Assembly (NCBI RefSeq): GCF_023100805.1
Contig: NZ_CP095855.1
Location: 7,543,001 to 7,607,000 of the forward strand
Direction: 5' to 3'
From: Chitinophaga filiformis
GTDB lineage: Bacteria; Bacteroidota; Bacteroidia; Chitinophagales; Chitinophagaceae
DNA: 64,000 bases
Numbering within the stretch: the stretch's first letter is position 1; the number at the start of each line of letters is the position of its first letter. Below, in pieces: positions 44,642 to 54,272 of this stretch. The notes under the pieces were generated by a model. It did no database searches, was not told where the DNA came from, and was given only the letters and a program-made list of their open reading frames with translations. A program made the position numbers and the translations under genes.

Positions 44642-44870
44642 GTTACACATTGTAGCATTCACACCGACTGCGAATATTTCTCCAGCGTATCCCTTTCCTT
44701 CACAAACACATCGCTCCTACGGAGCAGCTATACATTGTAGCACTCACACCGACTGTGAGTACCTCTCCAGCGTATCCCGTTCCTTCACAACACATCGCTC
44801 CTACGGAGCGGCTATACAATTGTAGCATTTACACCGACTGTGAGTACCTCTCCAGCGTATCCCGTTCCTT
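44621..44870 (-). repeat. Three 85-bp units that copy the 3' end of the rhomboid gene
   Basis: ACACATCGCTCCTACGGAGC starts units at 44621, 44706 and 44790. Each unit has a CGCTCC/GGAGCG hairpin, a short AT-rich link with TGTAGCA, and a coding-like stretch. On the minus strand the stretches at 44659-44700 and 44744-44785 read KERDTLEKYSQSV-stop and KERDTLERYSQSV-stop, and the true gene ends KERDTLERYSQSV-stop at 44829-44870. The stop codons lie 85 bases apart. The units fill the 44500-44828 gap. Confidence 0.9.
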
Positions 44871-45671
44871 CTTTGTCAGGCTTTTTATGCCCTTCTTATG
44901 GATCTTTTCCAGGAGGAAATCTATCTCCTGTTGTCTATCCATGCGGCCGAGGTTATACCGGTCGTCAATATCGTAGTCGCCGACATGGGTTTTGAAATAC
45001 TGGTTATCAACCAGCAGCATATGGGGGCGGGTGATGATCAGGTATACGGCCAGCGCCCCAGGGAAAAGAATGGACAGTATGGTGGGATAATTTTCCGCAA
45101 TTGCTTCGGGCACCATACAAACAGCTACCAGCATGCCTATCAGGGCGCCGCCAAGATGTGCTTCATGCCCGATATTATCCTTCTTTGACCTGATGCCATA
45201 GATGGAATAAAGCACATACAGCAGCCCATAGATCCACGCGGGAATAGAGAAGGGCAGGCCGAAGAATCCTATTCTCATGCCCGGAAATAAAGCGACAGAT
45301 GCAAAGATGATCCCGCAGACAGCGCCGGACGCCCCTACGGCACTATAGTCGCCATGATGCCGGTGTATCAGTAACGACAACAGGTTCCCTCCTACCAGGC
45401 TGGCAAAATAAAGCGTCAGGAAACTGGATGGCCCCATCCGCAATTCCAGGCTGGTACTGAAAGCATAAAGCGCAAACATGTTGAAAAACAGGTGCATCCA
45501 GCTCACATGCAGGAACCCCGACGTAACAAGGCGCTTGTAATCCTTGTATACGAGAATATTGTCCACTTCAAACGAATATCTGTCAAAAAAGGAATGATCT
45601 TTCAATCCTCTGTAAGACACAATAATGTTTACAACAATCAGTGCCAGGTTAATGAGACCAATGTATGCCAT
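44829..45671 (-). CDS. Rhomboid family intramembrane serine protease
   Basis: A 280-residue membrane protease that cleaves substrates within the bilayer. The catalytic Ser115 is in VGASGAVCG and His172 in HEAHLGGALIGM; the oxyanion Asn64 is in HLFFNMFALY. Six transmembrane helices fill residues 1-210. The cytoplasmic tail is charged (DRQQEIDFLLEKIHKKGIKS, then LTKKERDTLERYSQSV). The last 13 codons are repeated twice downstream as part of a tandem array. Monocistronic; the DinB gene is divergent. Confidence 0.9.
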   Translation of the reverse strand: MAYIGLINLALIVVNIIVSYRGLKDHSFFDRYSFEVDNILVYKDYKRLVTSGFLHVSWMHLFFNMFALYAFSTSLELRMGPSSFLTLYFASLVGGNLLSLLIHRHHGDYSAVGASGAVCGIIFASVALFPGMRIGFFGLPFSIPAWIYGLLYVLYSIYGIRSKKDNIGHEAHLGGALIGMLVAVCMVPEAIAENYPTILSILFPGALAVYLIITRPHMLLVDNQYFKTHVGDYDIDDRYNLGRMDRQQEIDFLLEKIHKKGIKSLTKKERDTLERYSQSV

Positions 45672-45819
45672 TCAATGTGGGTTTTAGAAAAACTATAGGG
45701 AACGGTCAGCCGGATATCTTGCTCACTGCAATATTGTTATTACTGCAAATATATCCAAATCTGCCGCCACGAATTCGCGCTTTACGGAATTTTATTTAAT
45801 ATTAGCAAAAATCGCACCC

Positions 45820-46353
45820 ATGATATCCAAACCTCAACCTGGCGAATTTCTGCCCTACCAGGGAGTATACATCGACTGTGTAGGTAACGCCGAAGTTCCC
45901 GCTATCCTCCAGGAACTGAGAGACAGCACGTACGCTTTTTTCACTTCCATCCCTGAAGAAAAGGCAAGCTATGCCTATGCTCCCGGTAAATGGACCATTA
46001 AAGAAACACTGGGACACATGATCGATACGGAAAGAGTATTCGCCTACCGGCTCTTATGTTTTGCCCGGGGAGAGCAACAGGGCTTACCAGGCTTTGAACA
46101 GGACGATTACGTCCTGAATTCATATGCCAACGACCGCACCTTGCAGGACCTGGCAGATGAATTCAGGATCGTACGTGATTCGTCTGTTTACCTGTTACGT
46201 CATCTGAAGAAAGACCAGGAAGCCATTATCGGGAAGGCCAACAACAACCCTATTTCAGTACGGGCATTGGCCTATATGATCCCTGGTCATGAATTACATC
46301 ACTTAAGGATATTGAAAGAACGTTACTTACCTGGACTTGGTATCCAGGCCTAA
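45820..46353 (+). CDS. DinB family protein
   Basis: A 177-residue four-helix bundle with a metal site: GKWTIKETLGHMIDTERVFA (first His) and MIPGHELHHLRILKERY (His pair), the DinB/YfiT pattern. Members include thiol-dependent transferases and DNA-damage-induced proteins of unknown role. ATG 45820. Its 3' end overlaps the convergent phosphodiesterase gene by 27 bases. Confidence 0.86.
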   Translation: MISKPQPGEFLPYQGVYIDCVGNAEVPAILQELRDSTYAFFTSIPEEKASYAYAPGKWTIKETLGHMIDTERVFAYRLLCFARGEQQGLPGFEQDDYVLNSYANDRTLQDLADEFRIVRDSSVYLLRHLKKDQEAIIGKANNNPISVRALAYMIPGHELHHLRILKERYLPGLGIQA

Positions 46354-47580
46354 CCACTCATTCACCGTATTGGCGGCAGTTTCCAATACGATCTTATAAA
46401 AGCCGGATGGCAGTTTTGTTACATCCAGCAGCGCATGACGGTCCTGTACGGGTACTTCTGCCAGCAGTTGATACTCGTCAGTACCGCCTGTCTTGAAAAG
46501 ATTGCTTGTCGTTACCCAGATCTTCACCTTACCTGTGTCCTGCAACGCCGTCCACTTAACATCAATATGCCCTTGTATAAAGTTGGCTGAAGTATTGGCG
46601 ATGGCCACCTTCCCGATCATCGGGATACCATCTACTTCCCTGGCTGTATGCTGTGGAATATCCATATTCAGGTAACGCGCAATGGTTGGCATAATATCCA
46701 CAATAGCCGGTTCATAATAACGGGCATAGTCATTGGCAGGCTTGTAGCTGGTCACCATCCAGGTGCTTCGCTGGCGGGGCGACTGTCCGCCATGATTGCG
46801 GCCGGACTTTTCATCACGCCCATGATCTGTGGTGATCACCAGCATCCAGTCTTCCGCAAAATGCTGCTGCCTGTAAGTAATTGCCTCCCACAGGCGTCCC
46901 ATCTGTTTGTCCATCATTTCCACGGCATTGTAGAACTCAGGACTGTCGCCATATCCGTGCCCCATATCGTCAGTATACTCCAGGTATACCCAGGTCAGGG
47001 AAGGCGCATCTTTCTTTATGCCGGCGCTTGCTTCGTCGATCACTTTCTCGTCGATGCGATGCATGAAATCTCTTTTCTTATCATGCGGAAAGTTGACAGT
47101 ATCCAGCTCATAACCATCCGCATGCAGGTCGATCTTTACATTGCCAGCCTCCGGCAATCCGTCGCCCGCCAGTTTGGTACGGTTATCCAGCCAGCTGGAA
47201 TAGATAGCCGTTTTCTTTTGCGGATACTGTGTCTTAAACAGCCGGAAAAGGTTATAATAATGGTAGTTAGGCGCTTTGATGTCGTTGTCGGGCACATTGT
47301 GCTTGTTCACCCATACCCCTGTGAGCAGGCTGTTATAGCCCACCGCTGAAATGGTAGGCGTCTCATTATAAGTACCCTTGCCTCCTCCTACATGCATGCG
47401 GGTATACCTGCCCACTGCAGCAATACGGTCAATATTGGGCGTGTTCAGTTTTTCCAGCACATCTGCAGGAATACCATCCGCAATAACAAATACTACTTTC
47501 TTCTCCCGCTTTTGCTGGGCCTGAAGGCCTCCTGCCAGCAAGAGGCTGAGGCAGGAGACCAGGTATATTTTCTTCATCAT
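46327..47580 (-). CDS. Exported alkaline-phosphatase-family phosphodiesterase
   Basis: A 417-residue secreted enzyme of the nucleotide pyrophosphatase/phosphodiesterase branch, acting on phosphodiesters or phosphomonoesters. Signal peptide: MKKIYLVSCLSLLLAGGLQA. Metal-binding and nucleophile motifs: VIADGIPADVLEKL, NETPTISAVGYNSLLTG with the nucleophile Thr, TDDMGHGYGDS, and TTDHGRDEKSGRNHGG. A small beta domain ends the protein. Fifth gene of the sigma-FecR-SusC-SusD unit, 24 bases downstream of susD, so it probably processes the imported phosphorylated compound (inference). The start may be 47577, 47580 or 47586. Confidence 0.86.
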   Translation of the reverse strand: MMKKIYLVSCLSLLLAGGLQAQQKREKKVVFVIADGIPADVLEKLNTPNIDRIAAVGRYTRMHVGGGKGTYNETPTISAVGYNSLLTGVWVNKHNVPDNDIKAPNYHYYNLFRLFKTQYPQKKTAIYSSWLDNRTKLAGDGLPEAGNVKIDLHADGYELDTVNFPHDKKRDFMHRIDEKVIDEASAGIKKDAPSLTWVYLEYTDDMGHGYGDSPEFYNAVEMMDKQMGRLWEAITYRQQHFAEDWMLVITTDHGRDEKSGRNHGGQSPRQRSTWMVTSYKPANDYARYYEPAIVDIMPTIARYLNMDIPQHTAREVDGIPMIGKVAIANTSANFIQGHIDVKWTALQDTGKVKIWVTTSNLFKTGGTDEYQLLAEVPVQDRHALLDVTKLPSGFYKIVLETAANTVNEWLGLDTKSR

Positions 47581-47604
47581 GAACATAAAAATATAAAATA
47601 CGAT

Positions 47605-49056
47605 TTATTCTGCTTTCAACAGCCACATTACCCCATTGATATTATCATCTCCTGCAAACTGCCTGTTGATAGCCGCTTCCACATTTACCTGGTTGGTCTG
47701 CGATTCGGTTACAGGGTACATCCAGCGTTTCGGCACTTTCTTGTTGTTCAGCACACCGGCGCCTGATACGTCAAATACCGGCAGGCCGGTACGGCGCTGC
47801 TCGTAGAAGAAATGCCAGTCGCTGTTCATAAAGGAAGCAATATATTTCTGTGTCATGATCGCTGCCAGCTGTCCGGTAGCCGGGAATGGATTCAATGCCA
47901 GGTAAGCGTCAATCGAGGCCTGATCTATACCATAGAACAGCATAGAGGCCTGAACGCCTTTCCTGTAATAAGCAGCCGCATCGCCGTTGATCCAGCCACG
48001 CAATACCGCTTCTGCCAGGATGAACTGCAGTTCTGCATAACCGATGGCAATACTGGGCTCATTCACAGGGTTGTTGAAGTAACGGGATTTGATCTTGGAA
48101 ACCTCACCAGCCAGTACCTTGTTACTGTTATCATTTACCGGATCGCTGCCCCTGGCGCCACCATAAGCGCTAAAGTCATTGTCAGGCAATGAAGCATACT
48201 TAGGCGCTTTCTCTGCAAAACGGAACAGGCGTGGGTCTTTCAAACCTTTCAGCAGGTCCACAAAAGTAGCATCCAGGTAATAAGCCGTTTGCAGGTCATT
48301 ATCATTGTATGTCGGATAACGGGTGCCCAATACGTCATAGAATACCAGCTGACCGTTGTCGGCATTACCTGTCATCAGCGGATAGGTATTGGGATCGTTT
48401 ACGATCTCGGCGAAGCGTCCCTTCACATTCAAAGTTGTATTGTTCTCCTTAAGTGATAAACTCATCAAAATGCGGAGCGACAAGGTATTGATCAGCCTTT
48501 TCCACTGCTGCATAGAACCATTGTAGAGAATATCTCCCTGTACTTCTGTAGTTGTACCGGAGATCAATGCATTCGCTGCTTTCAGATCATTCAGCACAGA
48601 GATATAGATATCCTCCTGTTTGTCATACACTGGTGCAATCGTATCCTGTTCTCCTTTTAATGCCGCGGAATAAGGAATGTCACCAAATGTATTCGTCAGC
48701 TGCATGAAGTAATAGGCCCTGAAGAATTTTACCAGGGGAATATATTCCGGCTTCTGCATCCTGTTAGCTTCCTGCTCCATTTTTGCTACCTGGCGCAGTT
48801 CCTTATAGGTATCAAAACCAGCTCTTGTCCAGCCATAATATTGCTCGTTGGACACACTGTTCACAAATACCATCTGCCGGGTAGCCAGTGTAGCGCCAAG
48901 GGTGGTAGACTGAAATGCTTTCTGGATCACTGTTGACAACAGCAAATCCGGGGTAGCATTTGTTGGCTTATTGGGATCTGTCTGAAAATCGTCGAACTTC
49001 TTACAGCCTGCTGCAATGATCAGCAGCAGTACCGCTATGCTATATATTTTTCTCAT
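47605..49056 (-). CDS. SusD/RagB family nutrient-binding lipoprotein
   Basis: A 483-residue outer-membrane lipoprotein that caps the SusC barrel and captures substrate. Lipobox MRKIYSIAVLLLIIAAGC (Cys18) is followed by KKFDDFQTDPNKPTNATPDL, as in SusD-like proteins of the small-peptide/sugar-phosphate branch. VKFFRAYYFMQLTNTFGDIP is the TPR-like signature. The C-terminal part has AEAVLRGWINGDAAAYYRKG. An alternative ATG at 49068 overlaps the susC stop by one base (TAATG), so coupling is likely. The substrate is unknown. Confidence 0.92.
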   Translation of the reverse strand: MRKIYSIAVLLLIIAAGCKKFDDFQTDPNKPTNATPDLLLSTVIQKAFQSTTLGATLATRQMVFVNSVSNEQYYGWTRAGFDTYKELRQVAKMEQEANRMQKPEYIPLVKFFRAYYFMQLTNTFGDIPYSAALKGEQDTIAPVYDKQEDIYISVLNDLKAANALISGTTTEVQGDILYNGSMQQWKRLINTLSLRILMSLSLKENNTTLNVKGRFAEIVNDPNTYPLMTGNADNGQLVFYDVLGTRYPTYNDNDLQTAYYLDATFVDLLKGLKDPRLFRFAEKAPKYASLPDNDFSAYGGARGSDPVNDNSNKVLAGEVSKIKSRYFNNPVNEPSIAIGYAELQFILAEAVLRGWINGDAAAYYRKGVQASMLFYGIDQASIDAYLALNPFPATGQLAAIMTQKYIASFMNSDWHFFYEQRRTGLPVFDVSGAGVLNNKKVPKRWMYPVTESQTNQVNVEAAINRQFAGDDNINGVMWLLKAE

Positions 49057-49067
49057 GGTAGCTGACA

Positions 49068-52000
49068 TTAGAATTTAAGATTAAGGTTCACACCAAAGCT
49101 CCTGGTAGATGGTGTCTGCAGGTTATCCACACCAGCATCCGGATCTACGTTGGGCATTTTAGAGAACAGCAACAGGTTACGGCCTACAGCAGAAATGTCT
49201 GCTGCGCGGAAGATGTGCCCTTTCAGCCATTTGGATGGCAGCCTGTAGGTAAGCGTCACCTCTCTCAGTTTCAGGAAAGTCTGTGAGTAATAGTTGTAGT
49301 TCACAAACTGGCTGTTGCTGGTGTTCGTCATGTAGTCGATATAATTCACCGCTTGCTTGTTCGGCGCAAAGGTCCTGTTGTCCGTAACGATGTTCCCATC
49401 CCTGTCGTAAGTAGCCTGACCGGAAGTCACGATCACACCCTGTCCTACGTAAGTGGATTTACCTTCATTCGCTTCATCCCTGAAATGATTTACTGTACCG
49501 GGATTGGTACCACCCCACCACATTTTCTGGTTGGTAGTGGAATACATTAAACCGCCGATGCGACCATCTACCAGGAAACGGAAACTGAAATTGCCATAGG
49601 AGAAGCTGTTTTCCAGGCCATAGATCAGGTCAGGATCGCTGTTGCCCACCAGGCGCTGTATATTATCCTGCAGCGGGAATCCATCAGCCCTGTAAATCAC
49701 GTTACCGGAAGGATCTTTCTGATAAACAGAAGCGAAGATCTTATCGGCCCTGTCGCCTGCTTTCAGGTATCCGAGCCTGTCGCCACCGGTGATCTCTTTC
49801 AGGTAACGGCGATAAGTGCTCAGGTTCAGCAATACATCCCATCTGAATTTCTCTTTACGTACCGGTGTAGCGGTAGCTACGATCTCAATGCCTCTGCGTT
49901 GATACACGTGGCCATTCTCCAGGCGGCTGGTAAAGCCACTACCCAGTGATACCGGTATTTCCAGGATGTTATTAAAATCTTTCGTCTGGAAGTAAGTAAG
50001 CTCCAGGCCCACTTTGTTGCCAAAGAATTTGGTTTCCACACCGGCTTCCCAGCTGTCGGACGTTTGCGGATGCAATGACTGGTTATAGATCACATCCTTG
50101 TAGGTCAGACCTGGTTTACCATTCCATGTGGTGCTCTTATCATACGAAGGAAGATATCCGTAAGTGTAACTGTTATCCAATGTACCGCTGGACACCCTGG
50201 ATACCGCACCTCTTGCCTTCAGGAAAGAGAACCACTCAGGCAGACGTACCAGTTGCGATACGATCACGGAACCTGACAGTGATGGATAGAAGAAACTATT
50301 GTTGGCAATTGGTAATGTAGAGATCTTGTCATTACGCCCGGTAACAGAAAGGTAGATAGCGTTATACAATTCTACATCCACCACCCCGTAAAGACTCGCT
50401 GTTCTGCGTTCTTCCAGTGAGTTGGTTGACTGTACGGGATTCGCAGAGTTACTCAGGTTATAGAGCCCGGGAATAGTCAAACCATCCGTGTTGCTGGATG
50501 CATTTTTCTGATTGCGGTAATAGTTGGAGCCGCCGGCCTGTGCATGTATCTTGAGTTTATCGCTGAAAGTATGGTTGTAGTCAACGATCAGGTCAGATAC
50601 GATGTCAAAATAGGTGCTGGAAGTAATGGTATATTGTCCCCTTGACTTATTGCCATAACCGATATAGCTCTTAGGCTCATTATAGTTACGGTTCAGGCTA
50701 TACTGGTTAATACCGTTGCGGAACCTGACATTGAAGGAAGGACTGATCTTATAGTTCAGATCAACTGATCCGAATGTATTGTTCTTATCATACCCTCTCA
50801 GGTACTCATAGGCCTGGAAGTAAGGGTTGTTATAATAGGAGATGTTGTAGTGACGTTGCTGAACACCTTCCTTACCGGGCACCCAGTAATTGCGCAGGTC
50901 GCGCACATCGATGTCCGGTCCTGTCCAGAGGATCAGGTTGTACAGGTAGTTGGTAGGGCCATAACCTGTTTCCGGGAAGTTGTGCGTGTACTCTTTGTTA
51001 TAGCTCATACGGCCGTTCACACTGAAATTCTTACTCAGGTTGTAGGTACCTGACAGGTTGAAGGAAGTATTCTTCAGATCTGTATTGGGTACAATTCCCT
51101 GCTGATAGATATGTGAGGCAGAAACCCTGAAACTACCGTTGTCTCCGGCTTTGGTGAAACTGAGGTTATTGCTGCTGACAATACCGGTACGGAAGAAATT
51201 CTTGACGTTGTTCTTACCGCGTGAGAGGAATGGTAATGGTACCAGCTTGCCTGTAGTAGGGTCTACAGGGCTGTTGAACTGGGGCGTTTCCCAATAGCCA
51301 CTTGGTGTGGACGCATCACGCTGATCCAGTTTAGGTCCCCAGATCCAGCCGAAGCCTTCGGGGCCACTACCAGAACCATCTATATATTCATATTCGCCTT
51401 TGAAGCCGTTACCATAAGTGGTCTGCACTGTAGGTATGCGGATAAAGCTGGTCTGCAACTGTGTGGAAGAGTTGAACTCAACACTCAGATCTTTGGAACC
51501 ACCTCTTTTTGTGGTGATCATAATAGCGCCATTTGTACCGATAGAACCATATAAGGCAGAAGCAGAAGAACCTTTCAGCACGGTCATGCTCTCAATATCA
51601 TCTGCATTGATCTTATACAGATCCGCAGTCTGGTCGGGAATACCATCTATTACGATCAATGGCTTGGCGCCACGCAGAGAGATACCCGGGTCCTGGAACA
51701 GGTCTGTCGTATTCCTGATGGTCAGACCTGCTACGCGGCCTGTCAGGGAACTGATCACGTTTGGTTCACGTGCCTTTACCAGGTCAGCGCCTTTTACTTC
51801 CTGGGCAGCATAACCTACCTTGGCTTTCTCTTTCTTAATGCCTAAAGCGGTTACCAGTACTTCAGATAATTTCTTTTCATCATCCTGCAGGGTTACCTGG
51901 TAACTGACGCTTTTATCCACAGTCAGCAGGTAGGGCTGATATCCTGTAAAGAAGAACTGTAATACTTCTCCTTCATTGGCCTTGATCTGGAAATCGCCAT

Positions 52001-52487
52001 TCTCGTTAGAGATAGTCCCGCGCTTAGTACCTTTCACCATGATAGACACACCAGGCAAGGGCTGTTTCTTTGCATCAGTCACTTTACCGGAAATGGTCTT
52101 CTCCACGGGATCTTCCACTGCTACGGGCGCAGCGCCGGCTTTGACGATAATATTATTGTCAAGGCATTTGTAATTAAATGCTGCCTGACCTGCCAGTTGC
52201 TGTAATACATTTTCCAAAGTTGTATTGCGTGCATTCAGGTTCACTTTCCTGGCCATCAGCCCGGATTGGTCCATGCAGATAATGGAGTAATGCGTTTGTT
52301 GTTCGATCATTTCGAACACTTCTTCTAATGACTTGTTCTGTACGATCAGTGAACAGGGCACCTTGTGCAGATCTACCCGTGCGCCTGCCTGTACAGAAGC
52401 GAATGGAAGGGATAATACACAACAAAGCAACATACATAAGATGGCTTTACTGCGTGCGATACTCAGATGTTGGTAAAAACGAAACAT
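49068..52487 (-). CDS. SusC/RagA TonB-dependent transporter with STN domain
   Basis: About 1139 residues; the outer-membrane importer of the unit. A long signal peptide ends near PFASVQAG. The STN signalling domain (EVFEMIEQQTHYSIICMDQS) comes first, then a CarboxypepD regulatory-like domain (KTISGKVTDAKKQPLPGVSI), the plug (GADLVKAREPNVISSLTGRV and PLIVIDGIPDQTADLYKINA), and a 22-strand barrel ending FGVNLNLKF. STN fits control by the adjacent FecR/sigma pair. ATG 52487 or 52499. Energy comes from TonB, which is not in the window. Confidence 0.94.
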   Translation of the reverse strand: MFRFYQHLSIARSKAILCMLLCCVLSLPFASVQAGARVDLHKVPCSLIVQNKSLEEVFEMIEQQTHYSIICMDQSGLMARKVNLNARNTTLENVLQQLAGQAAFNYKCLDNNIIVKAGAAPVAVEDPVEKTISGKVTDAKKQPLPGVSIMVKGTKRGTISNENGDFQIKANEGEVLQFFFTGYQPYLLTVDKSVSYQVTLQDDEKKLSEVLVTALGIKKEKAKVGYAAQEVKGADLVKAREPNVISSLTGRVAGLTIRNTTDLFQDPGISLRGAKPLIVIDGIPDQTADLYKINADDIESMTVLKGSSASALYGSIGTNGAIMITTKRGGSKDLSVEFNSSTQLQTSFIRIPTVQTTYGNGFKGEYEYIDGSGSGPEGFGWIWGPKLDQRDASTPSGYWETPQFNSPVDPTTGKLVPLPFLSRGKNNVKNFFRTGIVSSNNLSFTKAGDNGSFRVSASHIYQQGIVPNTDLKNTSFNLSGTYNLSKNFSVNGRMSYNKEYTHNFPETGYGPTNYLYNLILWTGPDIDVRDLRNYWVPGKEGVQQRHYNISYYNNPYFQAYEYLRGYDKNNTFGSVDLNYKISPSFNVRFRNGINQYSLNRNYNEPKSYIGYGNKSRGQYTITSSTYFDIVSDLIVDYNHTFSDKLKIHAQAGGSNYYRNQKNASSNTDGLTIPGLYNLSNSANPVQSTNSLEERRTASLYGVVDVELYNAIYLSVTGRNDKISTLPIANNSFFYPSLSGSVIVSQLVRLPEWFSFLKARGAVSRVSSGTLDNSYTYGYLPSYDKSTTWNGKPGLTYKDVIYNQSLHPQTSDSWEAGVETKFFGNKVGLELTYFQTKDFNNILEIPVSLGSGFTSRLENGHVYQRRGIEIVATATPVRKEKFRWDVLLNLSTYRRYLKEITGGDRLGYLKAGDRADKIFASVYQKDPSGNVIYRADGFPLQDNIQRLVGNSDPDLIYGLENSFSYGNFSFRFLVDGRIGGLMYSTTNQKMWWGGTNPGTVNHFRDEANEGKSTYVGQGVIVTSGQATYDRDGNIVTDNRTFAPNKQAVNYIDYMTNTSNSQFVNYNYYSQTFLKLREVTLTYRLPSKWLKGHIFRAADISAVGRNLLLFSKMPNVDPDAGVDNLQTPSTRSFGVNLNLKF

Positions 52488-52518
52488 AAATTCATGCATT
52501 TAGCGTGATTGATAGGCA

Positions 52519-53499
52519 TTACTTTGTGGTGAAACGGATCTGTTTTCCGTTGATGGTGTAATCAAGATTGTCCGTTGCTTTGATCACATCCAGTATATAC
52601 TTCAGCGGTTTGTCATTGAACCTGGCAAACAGTTTGTAACCTGCCACAGCAGAATCGGCGAAGGAGATCTCGACATCATATAATTGCTCCAGTCTTTTTG
52701 CTACAACTGACAATGATTCATTACGGAATACCAGCAGGCGCGATGTCCATCCCGTAATGGATTCCACATCATACTGCCGGGTATAGGCGTGCTGCGCATG
52801 ACGTTCATAATACAGTTCCTGTCCCGGCTGCAGTTCATACAACTGCTTTTGTGCAGGTACATTTACCTGCACCTTTCCATCTACCAATGACACGGCCGCA
52901 CTATCCACTCCTTTATAACAGGTTACATTAAAGCGGGTACCCAGCACCTGCACAGACAGTTCCCCTGCCTGCACTGTGAAAGGCTGGTGCGCATCTTTCG
53001 TGACGTCAAAAAACGCCTGTCCCTCCAGCATAATGTTCCTGTCATGTTTTCCAAATTCCTGTGTATAGCGGATGGTACTCTTTGGCGCCAGGTGTACAAT
53101 GGTTCCATCAGGCATCGTGTCTTTCAACAGCTGCCCTGGCAACGTCCTTTTCTCTATATAGGCGAGTGCCTCATGGCGTGGTTGCTGCCTTAAAAAGAGG
53201 ATGCTGCTGATAATAATACCCGCAACAGCAGCGGCGATACCTGCCTGCCAGGAATAACGTCTTATTAATCCTTTCTGCCGCTGGCTACGGATGCGTTGCT
53301 TTACATCCTGCAAAGCCGTGGCTACGAGGGCTTCATTATGCTGTTGCTGACTGGCCAGCCATATTTCCTGCAGTACGCGATAGGTTTGTCTGTTTTCTTC
53401 CGCACTTTCCAGCCATTCAGCCAGGAAATCTTCTTCCCAGGGCAGGGCCTGTTCATTAAAATGCCGGGTGATCAGTAAATAAAGGTCCTTTTGTTCCAA
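52519..53499 (-). CDS. FecR family anti-sigma factor
   Basis: A 326-residue inner-membrane regulator. The cytoplasmic N-terminal domain is FNEQALPWEEDFLAEWLESA. A transmembrane helix (about 88-105, AGIAAAVAGIIISSILFL) is followed by the periplasmic FecR domain (TMPDGTIVHLAPKSTIRYTQ, FFDVTKDAHQPFTV, VSLVDGKVQV) and a C-terminal DUF4974-type domain (KRLEQLYDVEISFADSAV). It receives the STN signal and releases the sigma factor. It lies 20 bases before susC. Confidence 0.93.
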   Translation of the reverse strand: MEQKDLYLLITRHFNEQALPWEEDFLAEWLESAEENRQTYRVLQEIWLASQQQHNEALVATALQDVKQRIRSQRQKGLIRRYSWQAGIAAAVAGIIISSILFLRQQPRHEALAYIEKRTLPGQLLKDTMPDGTIVHLAPKSTIRYTQEFGKHDRNIMLEGQAFFDVTKDAHQPFTVQAGELSVQVLGTRFNVTCYKGVDSAAVSLVDGKVQVNVPAQKQLYELQPGQELYYERHAQHAYTRQYDVESITGWTSRLLVFRNESLSVVAKRLEQLYDVEISFADSAVAGYKLFARFNDKPLKYILDVIKATDNLDYTINGKQIRFTTK

Positions 53500-53563
53500 T
53501 CTTTTTTGCGTTTACAAGACAAGGACGAAAAGAACGATCCTGCTCGTGACAGCAAAAACGGAG

Positions 53564-54127
53564 TTAACATATTGGTAATATTGGGTAGGAAGTCTTGAGA
53601 ATTTTCAATGCGCGGAACATATGTGTCTTTACGGAGTTAAGAGATATATTTAACAGATCCGCAATCTCGTCATAACTGAATCCTTCATAACGGTGCATCT
53701 TAAACACCAGCTGCATCTGGGGTGGCAGGCGGGTGATCAGCTGTTGTATCTGCGAGGTAACGTCTTTGTATATGAGCTGATGGTCCGGCTGTTGATGATC
53801 ATCACCGGCAGCTTCCGCCAGCACCTCGTCCGGCAGGCTGAAAATGGTCTTGCGCCTGCGGTAATAGTCAAACACCCTATTCCTGACAGAGACATATAAA
53901 TAGGCGCTTAAAGTAGTAGAAATAGTGATCTGGCGGCGGTTATGCCACAGCGTGCAGAACATCTCCGCGACGATATCTTCTGCTTCGTCGGTCGGGTAAG
54001 GCAGGAGTACTTTGGCAAACTGCAACAATCCTTCATAGTAGCGTTTGAAGATAGCATCAAATGCATCTTCGCTTCCGGAGATGAAGAGTTGCAGGTGTTT
54101 GTCTTCGTCGAATAAATGGCGTGCCAT
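53564..54127 (-). CDS. ECF RNA polymerase sigma factor
   Basis: A 187-residue sigma-70 family protein of the Bacteroidota ECF group paired with FecR. Region 2 reads FDAIFKRYYEGLLQFAKVLL, then DEAEDIVAEMFCTLWHNRRQ; region 4 is PQMQLVFKMHRYEGFSYDEI followed by ADLLNISLNSVKTHMFRALK. It should drive transcription of susC and downstream genes once released. A TAGCTTTG box lies 5 bases upstream of the start. It is the first gene of the 5-gene minus-strand unit, 64 bases before fecR. Confidence 0.93.
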   Translation of the reverse strand: MARHLFDEDKHLQLFISGSEDAFDAIFKRYYEGLLQFAKVLLPYPTDEAEDIVAEMFCTLWHNRRQITISTTLSAYLYVSVRNRVFDYYRRRKTIFSLPDEVLAEAAGDDHQQPDHQLIYKDVTSQIQQLITRLPPQMQLVFKMHRYEGFSYDEIADLLNISLNSVKTHMFRALKILKTSYPILPIC

Positions 54128-54132
54128 TATCG

Positions 54133-54162
54133 CAAAGCTAAGGGGTGGCAGTCGGTTTCAAT
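54133..54162 (-). promoter_or_regulatory. Promoter of the sigma factor gene
   Basis: On the minus strand ATTG (54162-54159), 18 bases, then TAGCTTTG (54140-54133). The start codon is at 54127, so the transcript would have almost no leader. Confidence 0.5.
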
Positions 54163-54272
54163 GTTAGGTTTTTATTAAGTCTGGATTATATAATATTGAT
54201 GCCGTCTCCCCGACATCTTTATGCCGATGTTTTTTTCTTTATATCTTTATTGCCATAAATCGAGTACTTCTA

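Noticed and set aside
54212..54236. CATC/GATG hairpin with T7 between the sigma and DUF4291 genes as a terminator
   Set aside because: No gene on the plus strand ends before it; the stem is only four or five pairs, so it is more likely leader sequence.
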